From Neisseriaceae bacterium (lineage in GTDB: Bacteria; Pseudomonadota; Gammaproteobacteria; Burkholderiales; Neisseriaceae), in the NCBI GenBank assembly GCA_017458185.1, contig JAFTFY010000015.1:1-64000 (forward strand): a DNA stretch of 64,000 nucleotides. Reading direction: 5' to 3'. A program made the position numbers and the translations under genes. Positions within the stretch are counted from its first letter, which is position 1; every line of letters starts with the position of its first letter. The notes beneath the pieces are model-generated. The model was not told where the DNA came from, ran no database searches, and saw only the letters and a list, made by a program, of their open reading frames with translations. This document shows, piece after piece, positions 54,901-63,300 of the stretch.

Positions 54901-57603
54901 CGAAAACGAAATCACGCCGTCTTTACTATCGTATTGAGCATTAACGGTTTTGCTATCACCAAATTTCACCGTATCGCCGTGTTGCACAAAGTCTGCCGCT
55001 TGCAGGTTGCCGTTATCATCGGCTACTTGCAAATTCCAGCCAGCGTTCAGCACATCGCCCACGGTTGCGGCTTCGTTTTTCTCATTGGTGAAATTAGACG
55101 GTTTATTAGCGTCATTCATTGCCGTATCAGTTGCGGTCTGGTCTTTCAAATGACTTGCCACGCCGTTAATCACGCCTTGATTGCTGGCTGTGCCGTCTGC
55201 ATTAGTAAAGGTAATCGAACCGCCATTAGCCGTGCCGTCAATCACCACAGGTTTATCGCCACTTGTGGGGTCTTTTGACGCTGGCGTACCAATGGTTACA
55301 ACATTAGCCAAGTCAAAGGAAATATCCGCTTTTGTGGGATCGCTTGCGTCAGTTGTTTGATTGATAACAATATTATCGCTATCTTTCAGGTTGCGTTTAG
55401 CGTTGGGTGCGGTTGCGGAAGAACTTTCATCATTAACGGTTAAGTTCCAGTTATTTTCACCCGAACCGCCTGTTGCAGAAATTTTACCGTTTTCATCAAT
55501 GGTAATATTGTCGCCTGCGGTGTAGTTAGCGAAGTTGTAAGTTTTATCGCCAATTTTAACCGATTTAGCATTGTCTTTATCTGCACCAGTTCCACCTACG
55601 GTTGTATATTCAGGCAACACGGCATGCAACTGCGAACCGTTAATAGCGTCTGTGGAGTTCGGACCGATACGACCTGCGGCAACATTTTTAATGCGGCGTT
55701 CTTGTCCTGCACTACCTACGCTCACAATACCACCAACAACTTGCGTGTTTCCTTGTGCGTCAAGTTCTGCTTCGCCATTTTGATTTACTTGAACAGTTTG
55801 ACCTTTAAAACCACCGTAAGTAATACCACCAACTGTGGCACTATTCACCAAATCGGTAACAGCCGCACCGCCTTGTGCTTTTGTGGTTGAACCTGCACCT
55901 AAATAAACCGAATTAGCAAGGGTTGCGTCCCCACCTAAATTGGCATTGCCTACACTGCTACCCAAAACAAAGGTGTTTGCAGTGGTAACATTATTGCTGT
56001 TACCGATAACATAACTGCCATTACTTGCATTGCCACTATCAACCGTATTACCTGAACCAAATGAACCGCTGTTCATACTGGTAACCGTATTACCTGTACC
56101 AAAGGTAATGGATTGCGTATTGCTTGTTGTATTGCTTTGACCATAAGCCAAAGATTGATAACCTGTGGATTTATTGCCTGTACCAATCGCAATGGATTCT
56201 TGACCTAATGCTTCATTATCCACACCCATTGCCACCGTGTTACCTTCTTTGGATAAATTTTTTGTACCCACAGCAACGGAGTTTGCTCCTAATGATTCGT
56301 TCAGGTAGCCCATTGCAGAAGAATAAGCACCTTCGGCTTGTGAAGTACCAACGGCGTTGGCATAATTACCCACCGCAGTTGCACCCGTACCAAAAGCGTT
56401 TGTACGAGTGCCTTTGGCAGTTGCCCCTGTACCTACGGCATTGGCATACCGACCTTCAGCCCGTGCAACCGTACCCACTGACAAAGAAGATTCACCACTT
56501 GCCACCGCATTCATACCGATTGCGTCTGATAAATTGCCTGTGGCTTGTGCTTTTGCACCCAAAGCCATTGCAATATCACCTGACGCCATTGTGGTGTCTT
56601 TATAAGGGGCTGCACCCAAAATATTGGTTATAGATTCAGGTACATAATCACTGTGTGTTAATGTTACATTTGACGCGTCGGCTTGGTCTTGGAACTCTTG
56701 ACCAATATCCATTAAACCTTTTTGAATGGCTTTAATTGTATTCAAAGATTGTGCAAAACCTGCGTCATTTTCGCCTTGCACTTTACCGTTAGCGTCAAAG
56801 GTTTTGCCTGTACCATCACCGACATCATCGCCGCCAATCGCAATAGACGCAACGCCTAATGCCATTGTGTTACCACCTACGGCTATTGATTGATGAGAAA
56901 AGGCTTGGGCATTATCACCCACCGCAATATTTTGACCTTGATTGATGTTGTTAGAAATGCGGGTTTTTCCTGCGTCATTATGTTTGTCGCTCACCACAAT
57001 CGACTTACCAAGTGCATTTGTGCCTTGTGCCACGCTGTTGCCGTTAGGATTAAGCAACTTGCTAAAATCAATTTTACCAGTGGCACTATCGCGTTCTAAC
57101 ACGGTTGCCATAGCACGGGCATTACGACCCACTGCTACCGTGCCTTTACCGTATGTAATTGTCCCCGTACTTGGATCGCCGTTAAAAGGCAAACCACCTT
57201 TACCACCAATCGAAACCGCACCATTACCGTCTGCTTGGGCTTCTGAACCAACAACGGTTTCACCGCCTTTGGAACGCTTATTATTAACGGCTTTACCAGA
57301 AACTTTGGCATTTGCACCAATAACAGTAACGCCTTTTTTCTCACCAGCAGACAAACCACCTGCTTTGGCAACTGCACCATTACCAATACAAACAATGCTG
57401 TCTTCGTTGTCGCACTCAATACCTGTGCCAGCAGTAATAGGAGCAGCACCTGCTACGCCCGCAACGGCTACTAAACCTGCGGCTGCCATTGCTTTAACAA
57501 CAGCACTCTTGCCTGATGATTTGGTGTGTGTTTTGGCAGTTTCACAAACAGCCACCCATGTGCCTGTGGTTTCGTTATACACAGTACGATAAATCTTGTT
57601 CAT
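48988..57603 (-). CDS. Giant trimeric autotransporter adhesin (YadA/Hsf-like)
   Basis: The start is the ATG at 57601-57603 (AGGGAAA upstream), giving MNKIYRTVYNETTGTWVAV, an ESPR extended signal peptide, with the hydrophobic core and AGAAP cleavage near residue 55. An ATG 24 codons upstream only adds an unrelated stretch. The 2871-residue product has a YadA-like head (AVGxxAxAxGxxSxAxG repeats, about 90-520). A long passenger follows, with repeats NNWNLTV, AATVGDVLNAGWNL, FVQHGDTVKFGDS and GDVTKIET. A second head region with SIGYQAQSNQENGVSLGKGA and the neck ATSTDAINGSQL come next. The C-terminal anchor IEQHVQQVENNAYAG to GTIGAGYQW ends in Trp. It should form a surface trimer binding host cells or matrix. 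DUS copies are read in frame as SGSLN/SGSID. The ESPR and size resemble the Kingella and Neisseria Hsf-type adhesins. Confidence 0.94.
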   Translation of the reverse strand: MNKIYRTVYNETTGTWVAVCETAKTHTKSSGKSAVVKAMAAAGLVAVAGVAGAAPITAGTGIECDNEDSIVCIGNGAVAKAGGLSAGEKKGVTVIGANAKVSGKAVNNKRSKGGETVVGSEAQADGNGAVSIGGKGGLPFNGDPSTGTITYGKGTVAVGRNARAMATVLERDSATGKIDFSKLLNPNGNSVAQGTNALGKSIVVSDKHNDAGKTRISNNINQGQNIAVGDNAQAFSHQSIAVGGNTMALGVASIAIGGDDVGDGTGKTFDANGKVQGENDAGFAQSLNTIKAIQKGLMDIGQEFQDQADASNVTLTHSDYVPESITNILGAAPYKDTTMASGDIAMALGAKAQATGNLSDAIGMNAVASGESSLSVGTVARAEGRYANAVGTGATAKGTRTNAFGTGATAVGNYANAVGTSQAEGAYSSAMGYLNESLGANSVAVGTKNLSKEGNTVAMGVDNEALGQESIAIGTGNKSTGYQSLAYGQSNTTSNTQSITFGTGNTVTSMNSGSFGSGNTVDSGNASNGSYVIGNSNNVTTANTFVLGSSVGNANLGGDATLANSVYLGAGSTTKAQGGAAVTDLVNSATVGGITYGGFKGQTVQVNQNGEAELDAQGNTQVVGGIVSVGSAGQERRIKNVAAGRIGPNSTDAINGSQLHAVLPEYTTVGGTGADKDNAKSVKIGDKTYNFANYTAGDNITIDENGKISATGGSGENNWNLTVNDESSSATAPNAKRNLKDSDNIVINQTTDASDPTKADISFDLANVVTIGTPASKDPTSGDKPVVIDGTANGGSITFTNADGTASNQGVINGVASHLKDQTATDTAMNDANKPSNFTNEKNEAATVGDVLNAGWNLQVADDNGNLQAADFVQHGDTVKFGDSKTVNAQYDSKDGVISFSVNTAGKAPTVTNITSTPAGEASEILTAGQVTQTINEVAKNWKWNIQGQDDGVNQNGGKAAEVKYDNTVNINAGKGLSLNQNGQTLTLNSDYVFKNGDTDVTDTGGDVTKIETTDGAGKTVTYNITGGGSGENNWNLTVGGDDTTVTKPSDKRNLTNTDGNIAIALDPTNNEDISFDLADKITVGDTVSGSPVEIDGTANGGTITFTDNQGNVSNQGVIDGVKTHFDTVGNSTTMPANNAPANFATQTNQAATLGDLLNAGWGLKANGSAVDFVAHGDTVNFTSNDQSITITPNTDNKDSVLDLSANVTFYADEAATQEAQATDKAKSVKVGNKTYKLGGDTYNVTGPNTPVTVVGTGSVKVEDTSGNGAEYTVSIPVVANSGGNAATAANVANSSTGSVAVGENAKIGNNVADSIAIGKSATVNNNGTGNVVIGAGSSTPNRAENMVVIGTGLNITQNTPNAVVIGSGSAASSAVDSDLNPNKFEFRPSSLTDNGGFDDSSGGKYPVATFNVGAEQGQLRQIKGVAAGRTEKGSTDAVNGDQLYTVALAVDNMGYSLAGGGTVDAQGNITGGTGVLGESFTVNTDDAYGEIGTIIGKNIAGTGEDTIEDAIKATKTIVEKESGSPITVSETKNGDKSTTYTVGIETTTPETVITDPTDSNVGKVVITSGDENKIVTAGDLATAINSSGWVASDSTNNAFVATGDKVTIQGKNGVKVELDAAKQTFTVESDYVFKDKDGNDVTNAGGDVTAIETKDDAGKTITYNIGGGDGNDVTSLTAQGENANSTTGNLKLTDKGTGDSHQYDIALNNDVKLGDDKGNSGSLNVNNGKGGSTNIEGNKITFGDTTTPNSGSIDGLAQHFTKTGDTTAPSVATGTTDDQAATVGDVRNVGWNLKVGNTVQDFVNHGDTVAFADGTGTKAKYDNATGAISFDIAKAGDSKVDTTVTNADAGKVTGGTGDEYWDSNQVQNAINHAGWKAGVGATANAKDELINAGDRVGLVAGQGVKVTQDGSNFTFATDYVFKDGQGDDITNKGGDVATITTKDDKGNDVTYNFGDGNDNTVTGVTVNGGQDATTNAADGGNLKLEEKTDANGNPTYDIALNDEVDLTDKGSLKVGGDDIASGSPVTNITAGNIDFGDTQGSITNVASHLKDPASKDDKGQVINPDNAPANFNSVKNEAATVGDVLNAGWNLKVGGQDADFVQHGDTVAFGNSDTVSAAYDSGVIKFNANTTPLTVNNTTGVVNAPANNNALVTAGDVQTAINNAGWFVSSQGRAGAANPVLVNAGNEVKFIAGDGMDIVQNGKELTFNAKIVDTNGNQLKLDQDGNYVVGIVDPSGNPVTVNSDGEFVVGGGSSSGGGRPFVITADDGTGNQSTTTIDGVAKTEGSGVTFVGDENVKVIKQPTQGGDGTDVVVGLQNKVNVGGTSDGTANGTPNAGSVTIDGSNQNGGSITFNNTNPDNSVTVNGDSGSLNLGQGANNNPVNITNVNKGADGSNDAVNVAQIEDVVGAANKDANGVVKTTGTNGEEYTLKTYNVEGQTEYLTNNVVEAVSKMNEQGIKFVHTNDGVVVPEVQASNTVDSSAKGAYSTSIGYQAQSNQENGVSLGKGALSDGVNAIAVGAGAEATGEKSISVGAGNVVSGNSSTAIGDPNVVTGTNSHVLGNDNKIDANNTVVVGNNVTVAAGMDGAVVLGDGSDGAATFKPTNEATVGGITYSGFAGNTSTIGNGSVVSVGSSGAERQIKNVAAGEISATSTDAINGSQLYAVLPQYTVGSNGKVDNVTVGDKTYDFANYDFKGADGVNVNVDGATNTVTISGTPGYASGIKAGENVVFNYEDNTDAAGNPLYVTTTGGTTTDPNATDVKVDANGDPVKQQTTVINAKQPDLRPIEQHVQQVENNAYAGVAQAMATAGLPQAYLPGKSMVAIAGGHYKGEQGYALGLSSISDSGNWVFKATASGNSRGNVGGTIGAGYQW

Positions 57604-58010
57604 AGCGGTTTCCCTATTCAAGTTGGATAAAACAAAAAACAAAACGACATACAAGAAAAAGCGTTTTGCAAACAATTTAACAAAACAATCGTGGCATAAA
57701 CTGTGCCACTTACAACAGTTACTCGCAACTTGCGATAACCATTAAAAATAATTCAGTTTGTTCTTATAAACGCTTTTCTGAAATTTGTCTTAAATTTGCG
57801 ATAAACGGAAATAAAAAACGGTTAAACGGTAAAAGAAATTGATTAAATGAACAGTTTTCAGGCAGCAATCGTAGGGGGGCTCGCAATGACGATAGGGCTG
57901 CCTGAAAATAAGTTTCGTTAAATATTGCTTTGTTATGCTTGTGCGTTTTACGCTGTGCGGATAACGGTGTAGAATGTTACGATTTTTTGAATAAAGGCTA
58001 ATATTTAAAT
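57604..58010. other. Divergent promoter region between the adhesin and tamA
   Basis: No gene is seen. A split DUS palindrome, TTTTCAGGCAG (57855-57865) and CTGCCTGAAAA (57898-57908), brackets 32 bp that contain GCTCGCAATGACGAT, a fragment of the CATTGCGAG cassette. A promoter candidate for tamA lies at 57947-57975. Confidence 0.6.
57947..57975 (+). promoter_or_regulatory. Candidate sigma-70 promoter of tamA
   Basis: TTTACG (57947-57952) and TAGAAT (57970-57975) are 17 bp apart, 35 bp ahead of the tamA ATG. Judged by eye only. Confidence 0.5.
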
Positions 58011-60335
58011 ATGAAACGGTTGGCGTTGTGGTGTGCGATGACGGCGGTGTCTTGTGTGGCTTGGGCTGATGATGATACGGCTCTTGGACAAAGTTCGCCT
58101 AATAAAACCGTTTCAGGCAGCCTGAATTTGGTTACAGAAAACAATCAAACAACGGTTGCGGATAATTCAAATAGTTTGCCATCGAAAAACAATACAACGA
58201 CACCTGCGGTGTCGGCGGTGGGCTGGGAAGCCCACCCTACGGCGGTTACGGAAAGCGATAAAACGCTTGCAAAAACGAATAATGCGACAACTACGGCGGT
58301 TCGGAATAATCAAACAGCGGTTTTGGCTGATAATCAACACCTTTCAGGCAGCCTGAAAAATAATCAGTCAAATAATGCTCAACGAGCAGAAAATACAACA
58401 CATACTCATTTCAATCATTCAAACAGTTCGCAAGCGGATAGTGAAAAAATTTCAGGCAGCCTGAAAGATAATCAAGCAGATAATGAAGCAGTTTATCCTT
58501 ACAAAAGTTCAGGTAGCCTAAACATAGTCAATAATCAAAACACAGCGACAGGGGCGAATAATGAAACTGTTTCAGGCAGCCTGAAAGGTAATCAGGCAAA
58601 CAATCAGCCCAGAACTCGCCGTGTGCCGAAAGATAATTATCAGTTAAATTTATCCGTCAGTGGCGATGAAAGCGATTTGACCACAAACAATAAATTAGCC
58701 GACTTATTAAAAGAACATTTGTCGCTCTACAACCGCCAGAAAACACCCAATATGGACGCAGACCAAATTGCGTTTTTGGTGCAGGAAACAGCCAGCGAAG
58801 TGGCTCAAATTGTGGCTACCGAAGGTTTTTTTAATAGCCAAACCGAAGTAGTGGAAAACGGCAATCAATATACGATAAAGGTGAATTTAGGCAAACGCAC
58901 AAGGGTTGATAATGTGATTTTGGTGTTAGACGGTGCGGTGTTGGAAGATAATGAGTTGCCCTTGTTTTACCGTCAGTTATTAGGCGAATGGGCTTTGCCA
59001 ATGGGCGAGCCCTTTCGTCAGGAAGACTGGGCAGACAGTAAGTCGGCGGCTTTGTCGGGCGTGCAACGCCGTAAATATCCATTAGCCAAAATCACGGAAA
59101 GTTCTGCCAAAATCAATAAAGAAAATAATACGGCAGAATTAACCGTCATTATCGACAGCAAACCGATTGTTTATTTTGGCGATATTTCCATTGACGGCAT
59201 CAAACGCTACCCTGAATCCATTCCCCGTAATCTTGCTCCGTTTTCTCGTGGAGCAGTGTATGACTTTGATAAATTAGCCGATTATCAGGAATATTTGGAG
59301 CAGGACGGACATTACGGCACAGTGGCAGCGTATGCAGATTTGGATAATGTGTCGGAAGATTATTTTGTGCCTGTGAAAGTCAATTTAGTGGAAGTGCCCC
59401 GCCAAAAGGTTGATGTGGGCTTGCAGTATGATACATTAGACGGCGTGGGTACGCGTTTGGGCTACACGCATTACAATATGTTCAAACGGGGTTATACGGG
59501 TTCGGCAGTGTTGTCGGCAAATCGTTATGAGCAGTCGTTAGGTTTGGGTATTGCTCAACCCAGAGACGATAAAGGGCATTTTTATACTTCATCTATTAAC
59601 TTCAAAAACAAAGAGTTACAAGGTGTTGAAACCAAAACGCTTGCCACTGGTTTGTGGAAAGCACGGGTGCGAAATAATATTGATTCACGCATGGGCGTGG
59701 AATATTATTTGGAAGACGCACGCATTAAAGGCGGCGAAAAATTAGGCACGAGTTATGCGACTATGCTGACGGCTTCGTGGAAAAGCAACCGCATTCGCAC
59801 CAAAGAACGCCCTGCAAATGGTTGGTATTTTTCGGGCAAAGTGGGTTCAACGCTGGGCACGGCGTTATCTACGGCAAATGTGCAACGCATTACAGCGGAC
59901 GCAGCGTATTATTTTACGCCTGAACAAAAAAAATACGGCACTTTTATTGCCAAAGGCGGCGTGGGGTATGTGCATACGGATAATCAGGCGAAAGTGCCCA
60001 GCGAATTGCTGTTTCGCATAGGCGGTATGGACACGGTGCGGGGCTATGAAAATGAAAGTATCGGCATACCAGGTGAGAATGGCAGCGTTTTGGGCGGCAC
60101 GGCAATGGCAAACTGGGGCTTGGAATATCAATATCCGATTTATAAAAACTTTGCGTTGGCGTTGTTTCATGACGCAGGCGATGTGAAAAATAAATTTCAG
60201 GATATGAAATTCAAACACGCCACAGGCACAGGCGTGCGTTGGTTCTCGCCCTTTGCACCGCTGTCGTTCGATATTGCCTACGCCCACGATACGCAAAAAA
60301 TTGCGTGGTATGTGATGTTGGGGACAAGGTTTTAA
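58011..60335 (+). CDS. tamA: TamA outer-membrane translocation protein with repeat-built N-terminal extension
   Basis: The 774-residue BamA/TamA (Omp85) protein has a signal peptide (MKRLALWCAMTAVSCVAWA). Three POTRA domains lie at about 205-435, starting NYQLNLSVSGDESDL and including RTRVDNVILVLDG. A 16-strand barrel follows with GVGTRLGYTHYNMFKRGYTG, FRIGGMDTVRGYENESIG and the final strand AWYVMLGTRF. With TamB it inserts outer-membrane proteins. Residues about 20-205 are extra compared with the usual 580-615. This region is Asn/Thr-rich and made of SGSLK/SGSLN units read from DUS copies (58111, 58342, 58450, 58508, 58570), plus VGWEAHPT read from a GGTGGG hairpin (58217-58236). tamB follows 2 bp after the stop. 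Confidence 0.93.
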   Translation: MKRLALWCAMTAVSCVAWADDDTALGQSSPNKTVSGSLNLVTENNQTTVADNSNSLPSKNNTTTPAVSAVGWEAHPTAVTESDKTLAKTNNATTTAVRNNQTAVLADNQHLSGSLKNNQSNNAQRAENTTHTHFNHSNSSQADSEKISGSLKDNQADNEAVYPYKSSGSLNIVNNQNTATGANNETVSGSLKGNQANNQPRTRRVPKDNYQLNLSVSGDESDLTTNNKLADLLKEHLSLYNRQKTPNMDADQIAFLVQETASEVAQIVATEGFFNSQTEVVENGNQYTIKVNLGKRTRVDNVILVLDGAVLEDNELPLFYRQLLGEWALPMGEPFRQEDWADSKSAALSGVQRRKYPLAKITESSAKINKENNTAELTVIIDSKPIVYFGDISIDGIKRYPESIPRNLAPFSRGAVYDFDKLADYQEYLEQDGHYGTVAAYADLDNVSEDYFVPVKVNLVEVPRQKVDVGLQYDTLDGVGTRLGYTHYNMFKRGYTGSAVLSANRYEQSLGLGIAQPRDDKGHFYTSSINFKNKELQGVETKTLATGLWKARVRNNIDSRMGVEYYLEDARIKGGEKLGTSYATMLTASWKSNRIRTKERPANGWYFSGKVGSTLGTALSTANVQRITADAAYYFTPEQKKYGTFIAKGGVGYVHTDNQAKVPSELLFRIGGMDTVRGYENESIGIPGENGSVLGGTAMANWGLEYQYPIYKNFALALFHDAGDVKNKFQDMKFKHATGTGVRWFSPFAPLSFDIAYAHDTQKIAWYVMLGTRF
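58111..58586 (+). repeat. In-frame DUS and hairpin repeats inside tamA
   Basis: DUS copies TTTCAGGCAGCCTGAA begin near 58111, 58342, 58450 and 58570, with a variant (TCAGGTAGCCTAAA) at about 58509. All are read in the same frame as SGSL(K/N). The hairpin GGTGGGCT, GGGA, AGCCCACC lies at 58217-58236. Several units are followed by a codon string for xNQxxN, so the protein repeat is roughly SGSLKxNQxxN. Confidence 0.85.
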
Positions 60336-60337
60336 AT

Positions 60338-63300
60338 ATGTCAGACGAACAACAAAACCCAGAAACAACGCAGCCTGAAAAAACGGCAACGCCCCGCAAA
60401 AAGGGCAGGGTTCGCCGTGTTTTTAAGTGGCTGTTTGTGTGCGTGGGTGTTTTGTTGATTGTGTTGTCGGCTACGCTTTATTATTTACTTGCCACGCATT
60501 CGGGCTTAAAAACTTTGGCTTTTAGGCTGCCTGAAAAAACAGGTATCACCGTTAAGGCGGACAATTTGCAAGGCACGGTGTGGCGTGGGTTTTCGGCTGA
60601 AAATATCTCTGTTACCAATCCACAAGGTTTGGACATTGCCTTGTCGGCAGTAAAATTAGACTGGCAAGCCAATGAAATTTGGAAAAGACATTTACATATC
60701 AAACACTTACAATTAGGAAAATTGTATCTCAACGCTTTTCCTGAAAGTGAGAAAAAACACGAAACGCCGCCTGCCAAAATGCCTGACAGTGTGGGTTTGC
60801 CGCTTAAAATTACCGTAGAAAAACTAAGCACGGACGGCGTGTTTTTGGGCGAAAATAAAACCGTGTTAATCAAACAAGGGGCGTTGTCTTACGCTTACGA
60901 CCACAAACAACACGCCGCCAATATTGATATTTTAGAAAGCGAATGGGGAACTTTGAAAGGTAACGCCACGCTCATCAACCAAACGCCGTTTGCCCTAAAC
61001 GGCAAAATCGACTTAAACGGCACCATCAATCAAGAAGTGGCGACTGGCACGATTAACCTTTCAGGCAGCCTGAAAGATTTATCCGTGCAGTCGGCACTCT
61101 CATCTGCGTCTGCAGTGTTGAATATGGACGCAACCGTGTCGCCGTTTGTGGAAAATATGGCAGGCAAGGCTCATCATATTACCGTGCAAGTGGCAAATAT
61201 CAATCCACGAGATTTTTGGCACACCGCACCCATTGCCCAAACTTCGCTTTTTTTGAATATTCAACCCAATCAAACGCACGAGCATTTAAGCGGTTTATTG
61301 GTGTTGGCAAACGAAAAACCGCAAGCGGTGGATTTAGGCGGCTTGCCCTTTTCGGCGGCAAATAGCGAATTTGATTTACACACAGACGGCTTATTGCAAC
61401 TACATTGGCTGTCTTTGGATTTTTTGAATAACGGCAATATTAACCTTTCAGGCAGCATTAAAAACGAGTTGGATTTAACCGCAGAAATTAAAAAACTTAC
61501 GCTGTCGGATATTTTATCCACGCAATCCAAACTGCCTTTGGACGGACAAATCACCGTTACAGGCAAAAATGACGAACCCAAAATTGCGTGGGATTTTACG
61601 CGTGGCAAATTAGTCGCCCAAGGCGAATTAGATATTATTAAAGACAATCAAGGCACGGCGTTAAACTTAAAAACCGCCGCATTTCACGACAGTCAAGGCG
61701 GTGTGGCAGATATTTCAGGCAACCTGAAATTGTATGACACAATGCCGTTAGATTTTGTTTTGAATAGCAAAAATTTTAACCCTGTGGTGTTTGGCGATTT
61801 GTCGCCGCAGGGTAAGGTCAATGGCACGGCAAAGGTTTCAGGCAGCCTATTAGACACGCCTAATATTGTGGCAGAATTATTATTTAAAGACAGCGTTGTA
61901 TCTAATATGCCATTGAATATTAACGGAAAAGTGCAATATGCAGACAATCATATTGCCCCGTCTAAAATCGACTTGCGTTTGGGCGAAAATAAAATTTTGG
62001 CGGACGGTTCTTTGGGCAGAATGGGCGACAAAATGAATGTTGATATTACTGCCCCCACGCTGGCTCAATTTGGTTTTGGCTTTTCAGGCAGCCTGAAAAC
62101 ACAGGGTTTTATTGCCGATGATTTTCAACATTTAAAAGCCAATTTAAGCGGTAACGCCAACGGCTTTGCTTATCGAGATATAGTTAAATTACAACAACTT
62201 AACTTTGATATTATCGCATCGCCCGACCAAACCGCTCCCCTAAAAATTGTGTTGGACGGCAATCATTTAACCGTGCCGAGCGTGAATATCAGCACGGTGA
62301 AAATCGACTTAAACGGCACACAGGCGGCACATAACTTAACCGCCAATGCGGATTTAGTGGCGTTAGATAAGCCCTATCGAGCCGATATTGCGGCAAGCGG
62401 CGGTTTGGATAAAGCGTATAACTGGCGTGGGGTTGTGTCGAAATTCAATGCTCACCGCACGGTGGAAGTGGCGTTGGAAAATCCTGTTAAACTCACCGCA
62501 GGCAGCCAGTTAGTGGAATTAGGGCAGGCAAAATGGCGGGTGTTTGGCGGTTCGCTTAATTTGCAGCATTTTTCGTGGCGGCAAAAAGGCGGCATCAAAA
62601 CGCAAGGCAAGGCGGACAATATTCAACTGTCGCATTTGAAAAACATTGTTGAAATGCCTGTGGAACAAAACTTGGTGCTTGCCGCCGACTGGGATTTGCA
62701 ATATGACGCAAACGCCAAAGGCGTGCTGAACATTCATCGGCAATCGGGCGACATCACCATTCCAGGCAAAAAACGCACGGTAGGCTTGAATAAATTTGAA
62801 TATCACGCACAATTATTCGCTAATAAAATCAGCAATAAACTCGTTGCCGAAACCGCATTTGGTAATGCAGACGCGGCACTCGATATATCGCAAACATTTG
62901 GCGACAATATTCTTGCCGCCCCCATTTCAGGCAGCCTGAAATTAGTGTCAGACGATTTATCCAAAATCAAAGCCTTTCTGCCGCCTGATATGGACTTGGG
63001 CGGCAAGTTGTGGGCAGATACCGCCATTCGTGGCACAGTGGGCGACCCTTTGCTTTCAGGCCATCTCAACGCTGAAAAACTGCGTTATATTCAATGGAGT
63101 ACAGGCGTTGTGGTGAATAATGGCACGCTTAAATCGCGTTTTGACGGCAATCGTTGGATTATTGACGGCTTAACATTCCTGCACGAACGAACAGGCGGCA
63201 AGATTGATATTACAGGCGAAGTGGTTCGCACAGGCTTTCAGCCAGACGCACATTTGAGCGTGGTGTTCGATAAATACCCCGTTTTGCGACACCCCGACCG

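Noticed and set aside
49228..57592. Many open frames on the plus strand opposite the trimeric autotransporter, some over 200 codons
   Set aside because: They follow from the repetitive, compositionally biased adhesin sequence, lack ribosome sites and recognisable domains, and the minus-strand gene covers them fully.
58111..58586. Regularly spaced DUS copies in tamA as a possible CRISPR array
   Set aside because: Spacing is irregular (about 58-231 bp), the repeats are the common uptake sequence, they are in frame within a gene, and no cas genes are present.
59865..60389. 174-codon minus-strand frame over the tamA 3' end and tamB start
   Set aside because: It is antisense to the conserved Omp85 barrel and has no ribosome site.
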